Assembly: GCA_963802375.1 (NCBI GenBank)
Contig: CAWDIJ010000010.1
Location: forward strand, 1-64,000
DNA length: 64,000 nucleotides
Reading direction: 5' to 3'
From: JACDAN01 sp963802375
GTDB taxonomy: Bacteria; Actinomycetota; Thermoleophilia; Gaiellales; Gaiellaceae
Below, piece after piece: positions 32,867 to 42,338 of the stretch. Below the pieces are notes generated by a model. The model worked only from the letters and a program-made list of their open reading frames with translations. It searched no databases and had not been told where the DNA came from. The translations under genes were made by a program, and so were the position numbers. Within the stretch, counting starts at the first letter, position 1. Each line of letters begins with the position of its first letter.

Positions 32867-34021
32867 GTGCCCATGGAGCACGGGGTTTTCCTGTTCGGTT
32901 GCGTCGAGATGGATGACGCTGGCGCCGGGCCGCCGGCGCCGACCGATCGGCGCTACACGCAGAAGCAGATGTGGCAGGCCGCGCTGCGGATGCTCGACGT
33001 CGGCGTGAAGGCCGAGGAGGTCGGCTTCGACACGTTCTGGCTGACCGAGCACCACTTCCAGTACGAGGGGTACGAGGTGATCCCGAACGCGGTGCTGTTC
33101 GGGGCCGTGCTCGCCGAGCGGACGTCGCGCATCAAGATCGGCGCGATGTTCCACATCGTCCCGCAGTGGCACCCGCTGCGCTTCGCCGAGGACTTCGCCA
33201 CGATGCACAACCTGTCGGGTGGCCGTGGCGTGCTCGGCATCGGTCGCGGCACCGTGCCCCGTGAGGCCCAGACGCTCGGGTCGCAGGTCGGCTCGTTCGA
33301 CAACCCGGACCGGGCCGAGGCCGACCGGATCAACCGGGAGATGATGGACGAGTCGATGGACGTCATCCTTCTCGCCCTCGAGAACGAGACGTTCAGCTAC
33401 CACGGCGCCTACTGCGACTTCCCGCCGCCGGGCATCCCCGACCGCGGCGGCCAGGTCGAGCAACTGACGTTGGTGCCCCGGCCGCTCTACCCGTACGAGG
33501 TCTGGCAGCCGATCACGTCACCGCCGACGCTCGAGCACGTCCCTGCCCGCGGCTTCGGTGGCGTGTTCTGGCTGCTCAACCACAACTTCGTCAAGCAGCG
33601 TTGGGAGCGCTTCGCCGAGATCTACGCAGGCGCGCAGGGCACGGCGCTGGCGCCGGGGGAGAAGCGGCAGCTCGTGCTCAACATCCGGGTCGACGACAGC
33701 CACGAGCAGGCGTGGGAGCGGGCCCGGCCGGGTCACGACGAGTTCTGGAAGTTCCTCGGGCCCTACGGGTGGTCGAAGGGCTACATGGGTCCCGACGGCA
33801 AGCCGGCGCCGCCCGGGCTGATCCCGACGCTCGAGGAGTCGGTCGAGCAGAAGGTCTGGATCATCGGCAGCGCCGAAGAGGTGGCCGAGGGCATCGCCGA
33901 GTTCCGCGACGCCCTGGACCTGCGCTACCTGACGGTGTTCCCGCACTTCCCCGGCGAGACGTATGACGAAGCCGAGGAGCAGATGGCCCGCTACATGGAG
34001 GAAGTCGTACCCCTGCTGTAA
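32867..34021 (+). CDS. Luciferase-like monooxygenase (LLM class), FMN type
   Basis: An intact 384-residue protein. KAEEVGFDTFWLTEHHFQYE is the classic N-terminal LLM motif with EHH; IKIGAMFHIVPQWHPLRFAE and GGRGVLGIGRGTVPREAQTL fit the flavin site. The length and EHHF form resemble bacterial-luciferase-like two-component monooxygenases that need reduced FMN from a separate reductase. It starts 17 bases after the CocE-type hydrolase, so the two are probably one operon. The clean frame contrasts with its damaged neighbours. Confidence 0.85.
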   Translation: MPMEHGVFLFGCVEMDDAGAGPPAPTDRRYTQKQMWQAALRMLDVGVKAEEVGFDTFWLTEHHFQYEGYEVIPNAVLFGAVLAERTSRIKIGAMFHIVPQWHPLRFAEDFATMHNLSGGRGVLGIGRGTVPREAQTLGSQVGSFDNPDRAEADRINREMMDESMDVILLALENETFSYHGAYCDFPPPGIPDRGGQVEQLTLVPRPLYPYEVWQPITSPPTLEHVPARGFGGVFWLLNHNFVKQRWERFAEIYAGAQGTALAPGEKRQLVLNIRVDDSHEQAWERARPGHDEFWKFLGPYGWSKGYMGPDGKPAPPGLIPTLEESVEQKVWIIGSAEEVAEGIAEFRDALDLRYLTVFPHFPGETYDEAEEQMARYMEEVVPLL

Positions 34022-34090
34022 TGCTCGGGCTCGGCTCGGCCGTCGAACTGCGAGTTGCGGCGTCGGATCTCCGTCGTCCGCAGCTCACAC

Positions 34091-34876
34091 TCACGTGCGA
34101 CCGAAGTCGAAACGAGCCACTTCGGCGAGCGCCTCGCCGAAGCTGCGCACCGCCGCCTCGAACAGCAGCTTGCCGCGCTCGGCCGTGGCTCCGGTCGGAT
34201 CGCCGATGTGGCCCGACGGGCCGAAGTCGTTGGACAGCCACCCGAACGAGACGTCTCCGCCGAACCGCACGTGCTCGGCTGGCTGCCAGCGACTCGGGCA
34301 CGTTGCGGAACCCGGCGTCGAGGTCGACGAGGTCGGGTTGCAGGTGCAGCATCAGCGAGGTCTCGTCCAAGCCTCCGTGGATCCCCATGCCGAGCTCCTC
34401 CGCCGGGCTCGCTCCGCCGTGGTCGGGAGGCACGCTCGGGTGGGCGAGGAAGGTCTGCAGCCCGTAGGTCAGCCGCAGCTCGCGGCAGGCGACGTTGAGC
34501 AGCGCGGAGTTGCCGCCGTGACCGTTCAGGAACACGAGGCGGCGGGCCGGAGTCGCCGCCACACAGCGGCCGATGTCCTCCAGCACGGCGAGCAGCGTGC
34601 GGGCCGACAGCCAGAACGTCCCCGCCGCCCAGGCGTGCTCGTTCGACTTCGTGATCGCCAGCGTCGGCAAGCGTCCACGCGTCCGACCTCAGCGCCGATC
34701 TCCTCGACGGTCGCCTCGGCCACGGCCTCGGCGATGACGGTGTCGGTGTTGAACGGCAGGTGCGGCCCGTGCTGCTCGGTCGCGCCGACGGGCAGCACGA
34801 GGATCGAGCCTCGATCCAACGTGCGGCCGATGTCGGTCGCCCGCAGGGTCTCCAACGCGCGGCGACGTGCGGGCAC
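34091..34876 (-). CDS. Creatininase-family amidohydrolase, frameshifted
   Basis: About 260 residues with the family metal motifs: LPVGATEQHGPHLPFNTDT (Glu, His and Asp ligands), FLNGHGGNSALL and the HGGLDETSLML segment. The family includes creatininase, the pterin-pathway hydrolase ArfB and the peptidase MftE. No other mycofactocin gene is present, so a catabolic amide hydrolysis is more likely. Frames change near 34670 and 34290, and the corrected end RFDFGRT stops at 34091. It lies 22 bases after the EamA transporter on the same strand. Confidence 0.75.
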
Positions 34877-34898
34877 AAGCTCAGGCTATGCGGGTGCG

Positions 34899-35726
34899 TC
34901 AGGCGGAGATCACCAGCAGGACGAGGCCGCCCAGGATGATCGCCGCCGCGATCGTGCGGCGGCGGACGCTGCCCTCGTCGAGATAGCGCCATCCGATGAA
35001 CGCGGCGACCAGCACACTCGACTCACGCAGCGCGGCGACGTAGCCGACAGGTGCTCGCCGCACGGCCGCCAGCACGAGCCCGTAGGTCAGCATGCTCATC
35101 GCGGCCGTTCCCAGGAACCGACGCCACTGCGCGACGAGGGCGCCGGCCATCTCGCGGCCGCGCCCGACGGCGACGCCGAACGCCGTCACGAACAGCCCTC
35201 CAGCGACGAACATGGCGAACGCGTACGTGTTGTCGTCGACCTCGCGGGACGCGTGGCTGTCGACGAGCGTGTAGACAGCCGATGGTCACGGCGACGAACA
35301 GCGCCACCAGGACCTGCGGTCGGCTGGCGCCGAACGCCAGCAACGCCATCCCGGTGGTGACGATGACGATCGCGGCGACCGACCACCCGCTCAGCTCGTC
35401 GCCGAGCAGGATGATGCCCCCGATGCCGGCGAGGAGCGCCCCGCCGCCGCGAGCCAGGGGATAGGCGACGCGAGAACTCGCCCCGTTCGTAGGCAAGCAG
35501 CGAGGGCGACGATGTACGGCACGTGCACGGCGCCGGAGACGACGGCCCAGCCCCATCCGGCGGCCGGCAGGCTGCGCGTCGCGCCGAGCACGACGGCGGC
35601 GATCAGGCCGGCGACGAAGAACTGCCCCCACAGCGCGATGAACGGATCGGCGCTGCGCTTGGCGACGAGGTTCCACCCCGCGTGCAGGCCCGCCGACGTC
35701 AGCGCGAGGACCGTCGCGACGACCAC
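34899..35726 (-). CDS. EamA/DMT-family transporter, frameshifted
   Basis: About 275 residues forming ten short helices, as in drug/metabolite transporters. LTSAGLHAGWNLVAKRSADP is a typical first EamA helix, and the second repeat contains LGTAAMSMLTYGLVLAA and the late GWRYLDEGSVRRRTIAAAII. Frames change near 35480 and 35270. It sits between sulfatase and creatininase genes with 12- and 22-base gaps, so it likely moves a product or substrate of that operon; direction is unknown. Confidence 0.7.
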
Positions 35727-35738
35727 GCCGTCCGGCGC

Positions 35739-37235
35739 TCAGGGCGCCGTGCCCCAGCCGGCCGGCAGCGGCGGCCAGCGGCCGCCACCGTCAGGCCCGA
35801 GGACCAGATCGGCGAGGATGCGATCGGCGTGCTGGGACCGCCACGTCAGCATCGCCTGCGCCAACGGCAGCACGACGGCCGGGTCGGTCTCCTCCGTCCG
35901 CCACGTCGGGTCGCGCGGCGATGTCGAAGCAGCGCCAGCTGCCATTGCCGAACTGGACGTACGCGTAGTGGTCGTCGCGAAGCACCGCGAGGTGACGCCG
36001 CTCGAGCACGCGATCCCACGGCCACTCGTGCGGCGTGCGTGGCGATCGCCTGGCCGCGCCAGTCGTACTCCCAGTGCGCCGCGGTCCGCCACCGCTGCGG
36101 CACCTCGCCGCGCAGGAACGGCGTGAGGGGATAGCCGTCGCACTGCGCCGGCACGTCGATGCCCATCGCGTCGCACAGCGTCGGCATCGACGTCGACGTT
36201 CTCCGTGAACGCGTGGACGACCGTGCCGTGGGCTCGCGGGTGGCGCGGATCGCGGACGATCCCCAGCACGTGGTAGCTCTGCTCCCACCAGCCGAGCTTC
36301 TCCTTCAGACCGTGGTCGCCGAGCATCTCGCCGTGGTCGGACGTGACGACGACCACCGTGTCGTCGTACTGGCCGGTCCTCGCCGAGCGCGTCCCACACC
36401 CGGCCGAGTTGGTCGTCGACCTCGCTGATCATGCCGTAGTACTGCGCGCGCATGGCCCGCACGCCGGCCTCGTCACGTGGCGCGGCCGCCTCGGCATGGC
36501 CGAGCGCGGCGTCGTGCAACGGGTGGCGCTCGGCGACGGGAGCGATCGGCAGATCGACGTCGTCGGGTGAGTAGGCGCGGCGACCAGTGGCCGGCGGCGG
36601 CGTACGGCGGGTGCGGGCGCCAGTAGCTGAGGTGGGCGAACCACGGCGCGTCCTGACGCTCGATCCACTCGACGGCGTGATCGGTGAGGAACGCGGCCAG
36701 GCTGTGCTCGGCAGGGCGCTCGGCCCTCGGTCGCCAGCACCCGCTCGTACCCGCCGGCACGTGTCGTAGCCGAGCTCCTCCAGCCACGCCAGCCATGGGA
36801 CCTGGTCGAGCCGCAGGTCGAGGACGCATGTCGAAGCCGGGCAGGATGCCCTCGTACGTCGCCAGTCGCGGGTCATCGGGGCCGTTCGCCACTCGCGGGT
36901 CGACGGCCTGGTCGGTGTAGCCGAACAGCACCGGGTGGTAGCCAGCCCGCCGCGCCATCAGCGCGACGTTGTCGAACCGGGCGTCGAGCGGGGTGCCGTT
37001 GGCGACCACGCGGTGGTTCATCTGGTACATGCCGGTGTAGAGGCTCGCCCGCCCAGGTGCGCACGGGGCGGCCTGGCTGTAGTGGCGGGCGAGTCGCACG
37101 CCCGGACGCCGCCAGGCGGTCGAGGTTGGGCGTCCGCACGAGCGGATGGCCGGCCGCCGAGAGGCAGTCGCCGCGGAACTGGTCGAGCGTGATGAGCAGC
37201 ACATTCACGGCCACGGTGCAATCCTGCCCGGTCAC
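35739..37235 (-). CDS. Type I sulfatase (formylglycine-dependent), multiply frameshifted
   Basis: About 495 residues. The N-terminus LLITLDQFRGDCLS carries the metal-binding Asp pair region, and CAPGR in QAAPCAPGRASLYTG (about 37050) is the C-x-P-x-R site whose Cys becomes formylglycine. VVVTSDHGEMLGDHG (about 36330) holds further metal ligands. The enzyme would cleave a sulfate ester or, as some relatives do, a phosphonate or carboxylic ester-like group. At least six frame changes. It has no signal peptide, so it acts in the cytoplasm on imported material. First gene of a sulfatase-EamA-creatininase operon. Confidence 0.8.
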
Positions 37236-37260
37236 GACCGTGGGCGGCGTCGTCAGAGGC

Positions 37261-37327
37261 CGCGTCGTTCAGCGGCGGACGCCCGGTTCGGCACGGCGGG
37301 CGCTCCAGCGCCTTCGCCGGCCGCATC
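37261..37327 (+). repeat. Solo copy of dispersed 67-bp repeat
   Basis: This 67-bp stretch matches the reverse complement of 59926-59992 at about 63 of 67 positions by eye. It shares its CGCGTCGTT start, CCCGGTTCGGCACG core and GGCCGCATC end with the units of the array at 48133-48764. The dyad GGCGCTCCAGCGCC lies near its centre. Here it is in the intergenic gap between the sulfatase and the alpha/beta hydrolase. Confidence 0.75.
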
Positions 37328-37350
37328 GAGAAGCCGCTACAACGGCTGCG

Positions 37351-38174
37351 ATGCCCACGGCCGATCTGAACGGAACGACGATCTGGTACGACGTCGTCGG
37401 TGCCGGTCCGCCAAGTCTGGTGCTCCACGGTGGGCTGGGGCTCGACCACACCCTGTACCAAGGCACGCTGACGCCGCTCGAGCGACGACTCCGTCTGGTG
37501 TACCTGGACCACCGGGGCAACGGGCGCTCCGGTCGGCCTCCCCTCGACACGATCACGATCGAGCAACTGGCCGATGATGCCGCTGCGCTCACACGCCAGC
37601 TCGGCGAAGCGACGGGTCGTCGTCATCGGCCACTCGTACGGCGGGTTCGTCGCCCAAGAGCTGGTCCTCCGACATCCTGATGCTGGTGGCCGCCCTCGTT
37701 CTGATCGACACCACGCCGGGCCAGCTCGGCACCACCGAGGATCCTGACGATGAACAGGGACCGCCCCCTCCTCCAGAGGTCGTCGCCGCGTTGACGACGG
37801 TGCCGTCGACGAACGAGGAGTTGGCGAACGGTGTGCGTCATCTGATGCCGCACTACCTGCACCGGCGCGATCCGGCCGAGTTGGCCGCGGTCCTGGACAC
37901 GACGATCTTCGACGCGGCGGCCATGAGGCGGGGGTTCGAGGTCCTCGCCGGCTGGAGCTCGGTCGACCGGCTCTCGACCATCGCCGCACCGACGCTCGTC
38001 GTCGCCGGCCGCCACGACGTGTTCACGTCTTGGCCGCAAGCTCGACGCATCGCCTTGCGCATCGCCGGCGCCGAGCTGGTGATCTTCGAAGACAGCGGCC
38101 ACATGCCGTGGCTGGACGAGCCGGACCGCTTCTTCGACGTCGTCGCCGGCTGGCTCGACGAAGGTACTTCCTAG
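37351..38174 (+). CDS. Alpha/beta hydrolase
   Basis: About 275 residues with LVLHGGLGLDH (oxyanion-hole region), YLDHRGNGRSGRP, the nucleophile elbow GHSYGG (active Ser, about 37633), PTLVVAGRHDVFTSW (Asp region) and the catalytic His in EDSGHMPWLDEP. The frame shifts near 37612 and again near 37670. It resembles proline iminopeptidase and epoxide- or ester-hydrolase relatives, so its bond specificity is open. ATG 37351 opens the frame; the adjacent repeat lies upstream. Confidence 0.75.
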
Positions 38175-38253
38175 GGTGGCGAGGTCGTTGCCGAAGCGCA
38201 ACGGTCGGTCACCTCCCATTCGTACAAGCCAGCGCACGCTCGCCAGGACGAGG

Positions 38254-38656
38254 ATGGTCGACATGACCATCGACATCACGAAGGTTCCGATCCATCTCGG
38301 ACGGGGCGGCACGGCGAGACCCGTCGAGGACTTCGATTGGTCCGAGGAACGCCTCGCCGCCTACGAGCAGACCGACGAGAGCCGACGGACCCGATGGACG
38401 GATGGTGATGATGTTCCACATGGCGGGGGCATGGACCGCGTGGGAGCGCCACCCGCTCGGCGAGGAGGTCGTGATCGCGTGTACGGGCACGCACCGCTTC
38501 ATTCAAGAGTTCGACGACGGCGAGCGAACCGTCGAGATCTCCGCCGGTCAGGCGCTCGTCAACCCACCCGGCGTTTGGCACACCGCTGACAGCGGTGACG
38601 GCGGTTGGGTCGTGACGATCACGCCGGGTCTGGACACCGAACACCGTCCTCGCTGA
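38254..38656 (+). CDS. Cupin-fold protein, frameshifted
   Basis: About 133 residues. After MVDMTIDITKVPIHLG and a charged helix, a frame change near 38400 leads to a small beta-barrel: WERHPLGEEVVIACTGTHRF, then ISAGQALVNPPGVWHTADSG. The H-P-L-G-E-E and later VWH residues stand at metal-ligand positions of cupins. Its substrate is unknown. It follows the alpha/beta hydrolase on the same strand by 79 bases. Confidence 0.6.
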
Positions 38657-38845
38657 GTTCGGGCCGACGGTCGGTCGCCAGGTCACAGATCGAACCGAAT
38701 CGCCCGTGGCCGTACTGACGGCCGTGGGCATGGAGGCAATCGATCTGGGCGCTGTCTCTGCCGTCGCCGCTTCTGGGCTCTCTGCCAGCTGCTGTCGGAG
38801 ACGGCGGCCAGTTCCGTCGAACCTCCCGAGCGATGAACGTCGCCC

Positions 38846-39676
38846 TCAGACGCGGGCCTTGGTCACGGCAACACCAGGGACATCGGCCCGGGTGCGGAAG
38901 ACGCTGCCGCTCTTGTCGGGGTCCTCGGTGTTGTCGGCAGTGACGATGTAGACGTCGCGGCGGTCGGCACCGCCGAAGCAGACGCTCGTCACCATGATCG
39001 CCGGCACCGGGATTCGACCACGCTCCTTGCCGTCAGGCCCGAAGCCCCGCACCGCCGACGAGCCGCCCACGTCGGCGACCCACACGGTGCCCGACTCGTC
39101 GACGGCCAGACCGTCGGGTGTGACGACGTCGGTGGTGACCATGAGGCGCCTTCCGCTGACCGACCCGTCGTTGTAGTCGTGGGCCCACACGCCGCGGACC
39201 GTGTCGGCGTGGTAGAGCACGGAGCCGTCGGGGGAGAACCCGATGCCATTCGTCAGAGCGACGTCGCCGTACAGCTCGGTGGCGTGGCCCTCGGCGTCGA
39301 TGAGGTAGCACTCGCCCGGCACCCGCGGCGCGTCAAGGTCGAACGGGTCGCTGCGCATCGTGCCGCAGACGATGCGCCCGGCGGCGTCGACGAACAGATC
39401 GTTCAAGCCAGGGGCGTCGGGGGCGAACACGACGCGGCTCTCGCCGTCGCGTACGTGGCACACGTTGCGCCCTGACACGACGATGCCGCCGTCGGCGTGG
39501 AGGGCGATACCGCCGACGCCGCGGCGCTTGGGCACGGCGACATCGATCGTGCCATCCGGCGCCCGGCGGTAGACCCCACCGTTGTGAACGTCTGAGTAGT
39601 AGAGGTTGTCGTCATCGTCGACCCGCGGTCCCTCGACGAGGCCATAGCCCCACGCCAGCGTCTCGAGATCGCTCAC
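38846..39676 (-). CDS. SMP-30/gluconolactonase-like beta-propeller protein
   Basis: An intact frame of 277 residues. Propeller blades recur as GLVEGPRVDDDDNLYYSDVH, GRIVCGTMRSDPFD, LTNGIGFSPDGSVLYHADTV and DGLAVDESGTVWVADVGGS. The Glu near the start, Asn in LTNGIGFS and Asp in DGLAVDE are metal ligands in lactonases of this fold. It likely hydrolyses a lactone. GTG 39676 overlaps the stop of the nucleotidyltransferase gene in GTGA, so the two are co-translated. Confidence 0.8.
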   Translation of the reverse strand: MSDLETLAWGYGLVEGPRVDDDDNLYYSDVHNGGVYRRAPDGTIDVAVPKRRGVGGIALHADGGIVVSGRNVCHVRDGESRVVFAPDAPGLNDLFVDAAGRIVCGTMRSDPFDLDAPRVPGECYLIDAEGHATELYGDVALTNGIGFSPDGSVLYHADTVRGVWAHDYNDGSVSGRRLMVTTDVVTPDGLAVDESGTVWVADVGGSSAVRGFGPDGKERGRIPVPAIMVTSVCFGGADRRDVYIVTADNTEDPDKSGSVFRTRADVPGVAVTKARV

Positions 39677-40080
39677 CGGATCAGTTTGACGAGCGCGTGC
39701 GGTGCCGCGCCGACCTCTGAGCACTCTTCTCGCGCCGGGATACTCGGCGGCAACCCGGCACCAGTCCGGAGGCCACCCGTCCATGCGGTGCACCACAAGT
39801 CGATCGGCGTATCGATCTGCTCGGCGAAGCCGCGTGCCACCGTGTACAGCTCGGCGGCGGGGATGCCTTCGTATCCAACGCCGGCGTCGACGTCCGAGAG
39901 GTCGTCACCACTGCCGGCCCCGAGCGAACAGCCGAGCTCCAGGAAGCGCCAGCGATCGTCAGCGGCGACGACGCGAGCCATCGATTCGAGCAGGACCGCG
40001 TGTCGTGGCAAGCGCAACCGGATCGATGCCAGGCGATCGGCGGGGATCATTCTCGGCAGCATCGCACCGACGTATGGCAA
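39673..40080 (-). CDS. Nucleotidyltransferase-fold protein, frameshifted
   Basis: About 135 residues. LGCSLGAGSGDDLSDVDAGV has the polymerase-beta-like G-S-x-S-D-x-D pattern with two metal-binding Asp residues. A double frame change (about 39720-39850) probably hides the true middle, VVHRMDGWPPDWCRVAAEYP, before the ending GAAPHALVKLIR. Such small proteins transfer nucleotides to drugs, proteins or RNA; the substrate is unknown. It overlaps the SMP-30 gene. Confidence 0.55.
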   Translation of the reverse strand: MPYVGAMLPRMIPADRLASIRLRLPRHAVLLESMARVVAADDRWRFLELGCSLGAGSGDDLSDVDAGVGYEGIPAAELYTVARGFAEQIDTPIDLWCTAWTGGLRTGAGLPPSIPAREECSEVGAAPHALVKLIR

Positions 40081-40101
40081 CGACCCGGCGACTGCGACAG
40101 C

Positions 40102-40980
40102 TCAGGGGTTGTAGCTGAGGAAGGTCGCTGACTGCCACGTGCGCTGGGCCACATGCCCCTGGACGACGCCCATGTAGTCGAGAGCTGCACGCGTGTACCA
40201 GCGCCCGGCGAACCAGCGACCCATGCAGCCGAGCATGTCGCCTGCGGCATAGTCGCGGCCCCGATCCACATTGTTCAGCCAGGTCTCGGTGCCCTCGAAG
40301 CAGGACCGCCAGATGGCGTACGTGACGTCCAGGTTGTAGGCCGACGAGTCGTAGGCGTGCGGGAAGGCGCTCCGCATGAACGGGTAACGGGTCTGGCCGA
40401 GGCCGAACGACTCTGGGCACTGACCGCTACGGCCATTGGTACCGAGCGGGAATCGGGGCTCGCAGTTCGCTGCCGTCGTACCCCAGTCACCGAGGCTGTT
40501 CACCTGGTCCCAGTAGGACTCGGTGACGATCTGGGCGCGGACGTAGTCCTCGTCGACGCCCCACTTGCAGGATGCCCACTGGATGATCTCATCCGTCGTT
40601 CCGACGAAGTTGCCGTCGACGCGGGCTGTGAAGGGTGCCTTGGCCGGGTCGGAATCGGTCCAGGCCCCGGCAACGCCGCGGGTCTGGTTGGGGACGACAC
40701 CGAACCGGTTCGGCCGCTGGTTGACCGGCCGAACCTCGGGCGCCGGACGCACGCGAATCGCGCATTCCGCCGAGGTGGGCAGCGCCGACCCCGGCGGAAG
40801 CAGGTTGAACCGTCCTGAGGGCGGTGGCGGTGTGACGGGCGGTGGCGGCGGACGAGGGCACTTGCGACTCGGCGTGATGTGGTAGGCGCACGGCCGGGCC
40901 TCAACCGGGGACTGCTCCGCCACCGTCACAATTCCCACACCGATGAGTGCCGCCACGAGAGCGCTGAGGTGCTTCTTCAC
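40102..40980 (-). CDS. Secreted lysozyme/transglycosylase-like protein
   Basis: GTG 40980 is chosen because a clean signal peptide follows: VKKHLSALVAALIGVGIVTV, cut near SPVEA-RP. A proline-rich linker comes next, then a domain of about 190 residues with IVTESYWDQ, whose Glu fits the catalytic position of lytic transglycosylases, and ESFGLGQTRYP, like the GLMQ segment of that fold. Several Cys residues suggest disulfides outside the cell. It would act on peptidoglycan, though activity is inferred. The open frame extends to 41064 but would bury the signal peptide. Confidence 0.65.
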   Translation of the reverse strand: MKKHLSALVAALIGVGIVTVAEQSPVEARPCAYHITPSRKCPRPPPPPVTPPPPSGRFNLLPPGSALPTSAECAIRVRPAPEVRPVNQRPNRFGVVPNQTRGVAGAWTDSDPAKAPFTARVDGNFVGTTDEIIQWASCKWGVDEDYVRAQIVTESYWDQVNSLGDWGTTAANCEPRFPLGTNGRSGQCPESFGLGQTRYPFMRSAFPHAYDSSAYNLDVTYAIWRSCFEGTETWLNNVDRGRDYAAGDMLGCMGRWFAGRWYTRAALDYMGVVQGHVAQRTWQSATFLSYNP

Positions 40981-41135
40981 AGCAAGGAGGCACCGTAGTT
41001 TGCTCGCCGGGCCAACCTCGGCGCTGACGACGTTCCCGACGGTGCCGTCGATCTGGGTGGTCACGGTCTCAGATCCGAGACCGGGACCACCCGGAACGAG
41101 GGTTCGGTCGGCTCGGGCTGTGCCAGCGTTCTGGC

Positions 41136-42338
41136 GTGACGTACCAGCACATCCATCCGTCGGGGATCCAGCAGTGGTTGCGCCCGATGCGTCCGCGGGA
41201 TCCGCAGGAGGGTCATCGGTCGTCGACGCCGCTGGAGCTGTTCTTCGACCTGGTCTTCGTGGTCGCCGTGGCGCAGGCGGCGAACAGCCTCCACCACGCT
41301 TTGGCCGAGGGTGGCTCCGTCGGCGCGCCCGTCGGGAAGTACATCCTCGTGTTCTTCGGGATCTGGTGGGCGTGGATGAACTTCTCGTGGTTCGCCTCTG
41401 CGTACGACACCGAGGACATCGCCTACCGGCTGATCGTGTTCGTCCAGATGACCGGGGCGCTGATCTACGCCGCCGGCATCCCCCGTGCCTTCGAGCGACC
41501 TCGATTTCGGTGTCGCGGTCCTCGGCTACGTCGTCATGCGCTCTGGCTCAGGTCTTCCACTGGCTGCGCGCATCAGCAGGTGCCGAGCCGGCCGCCCGCA
41601 CGTGTGCGCGCCGCTACACGATCGGGATCACCGCGTGCCAGGTCGGCTGGATCGCCCTGCTCGCCGTCCCCGGTGCGTGGGAAGTCGCAGGCTTCCTGCT
41701 GCTCGGTGCGTGCGAGCTGCTCGTTCCCGTCTGGGCAGAGCGGGCCTGCCGCGACGTCCTGGCACGCCAGCCACATCTGCGAGCGCTACGGGCTGTTCAC
41801 GATCATCGTGTTGGGCGAGTCGATCCTCGCCGGCACCGTCGCCATCCAGACGGTGCTCGACGAAGGCGGCCTCGACGCCGAGCTCGGCGGCATCATCGCC
41901 GGCGGGCTGCTGCTCGTGTTCTCCTTGTGGTGGGTCTACTTCGACTACCAGGTCCCGCATCTGTTGACGTCCAATCGCGTGGCCTTCCGGTGGGGTTACG
42001 GCCACCTCGTGATCTTCGCCTCGGTTGCCGCGGTCGGAGCCGGGCTGGTCGTCGCCGTCGACCACGCCGCCGGTCACGGCCGCGTGAGTGACGTGCGTGC
42101 GGGCATGATCGTGGCCGTCCCCGTGGCGGTCTACCTGCTGGCGTTGTGGATCCTCCACCTCGGGCTCGGGGCGCCGGGCGCCGTCGGCTCCTGGTACGTC
42201 ACCCCGCTCACGGCGGCCATTGTGCTGCTCGCCGCGTTCACCCCGCAGCCCGTGCTGCTGATCGGCGTGGTCGTCGCAGGGATGATGGCGTTCAAACTGA
42301 CGCGGCGGGTGCGACTCAACGCGCGTCCAGCGCGCTGA
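41136..42338 (+). CDS. ltrA: LtrA (low temperature requirement A) family membrane protein
   Basis: About 400 residues and ten or more helices. The family signature STPLELFFDLVFVVAVAQAA stands at the N-terminus, and HICERYGLFTIIVLGESILA in the middle is equally typical. LWWVYFDYQVPHLL follows. The role of LtrA proteins is poorly known; they are named from cold-sensitive Listeria mutants. There are frame changes near 41495, 41545 and 41765. The 3' end overlaps the convergent sigma-factor gene by 23 bases. Confidence 0.8.
   Translation: MTYQHIHPSGIQQWLRPMRPRDPQEGHRSSTPLELFFDLVFVVAVAQAANSLHHALAEGGSVGAPVGKYILVFFGIWWAWMNFSWFASAYDTEDIAYRLIVFVQMTGALIYAAGIPRAFERPRFRCRGPRLRRHALWLRSSTGCAHQQVPSRPPARVRAATRSGSPRARSAGSPCSPSPVRGKSQASCCSVRASCSFPSGQSGPAATSWHASHICERYGLFTIIVLGESILAGTVAIQTVLDEGGLDAELGGIIAGGLLLVFSLWWVYFDYQVPHLLTSNRVAFRWGYGHLVIFASVAAVGAGLVVAVDHAAGHGRVSDVRAGMIVAVPVAVYLLALWILHLGLGAPGAVGSWYVTPLTAAIVLLAAFTPQPVLLIGVVVAGMMAFKLTRRVRLNARPAR

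Noticed and set aside
34091..34876. Mycofactocin MftE
   Set aside because: The creatininase fold fits, but no mftA, mftB, mftC or other mycofactocin gene is in the window.
38657..38845. Possible small gene or RNA between the cupin and SMP-30 genes
   Set aside because: A short frame MAVLTAVGMEAIDLG exists, but there is no start signal, family match or conserved structure; only a weak GGCCGT-type hairpin is visible.
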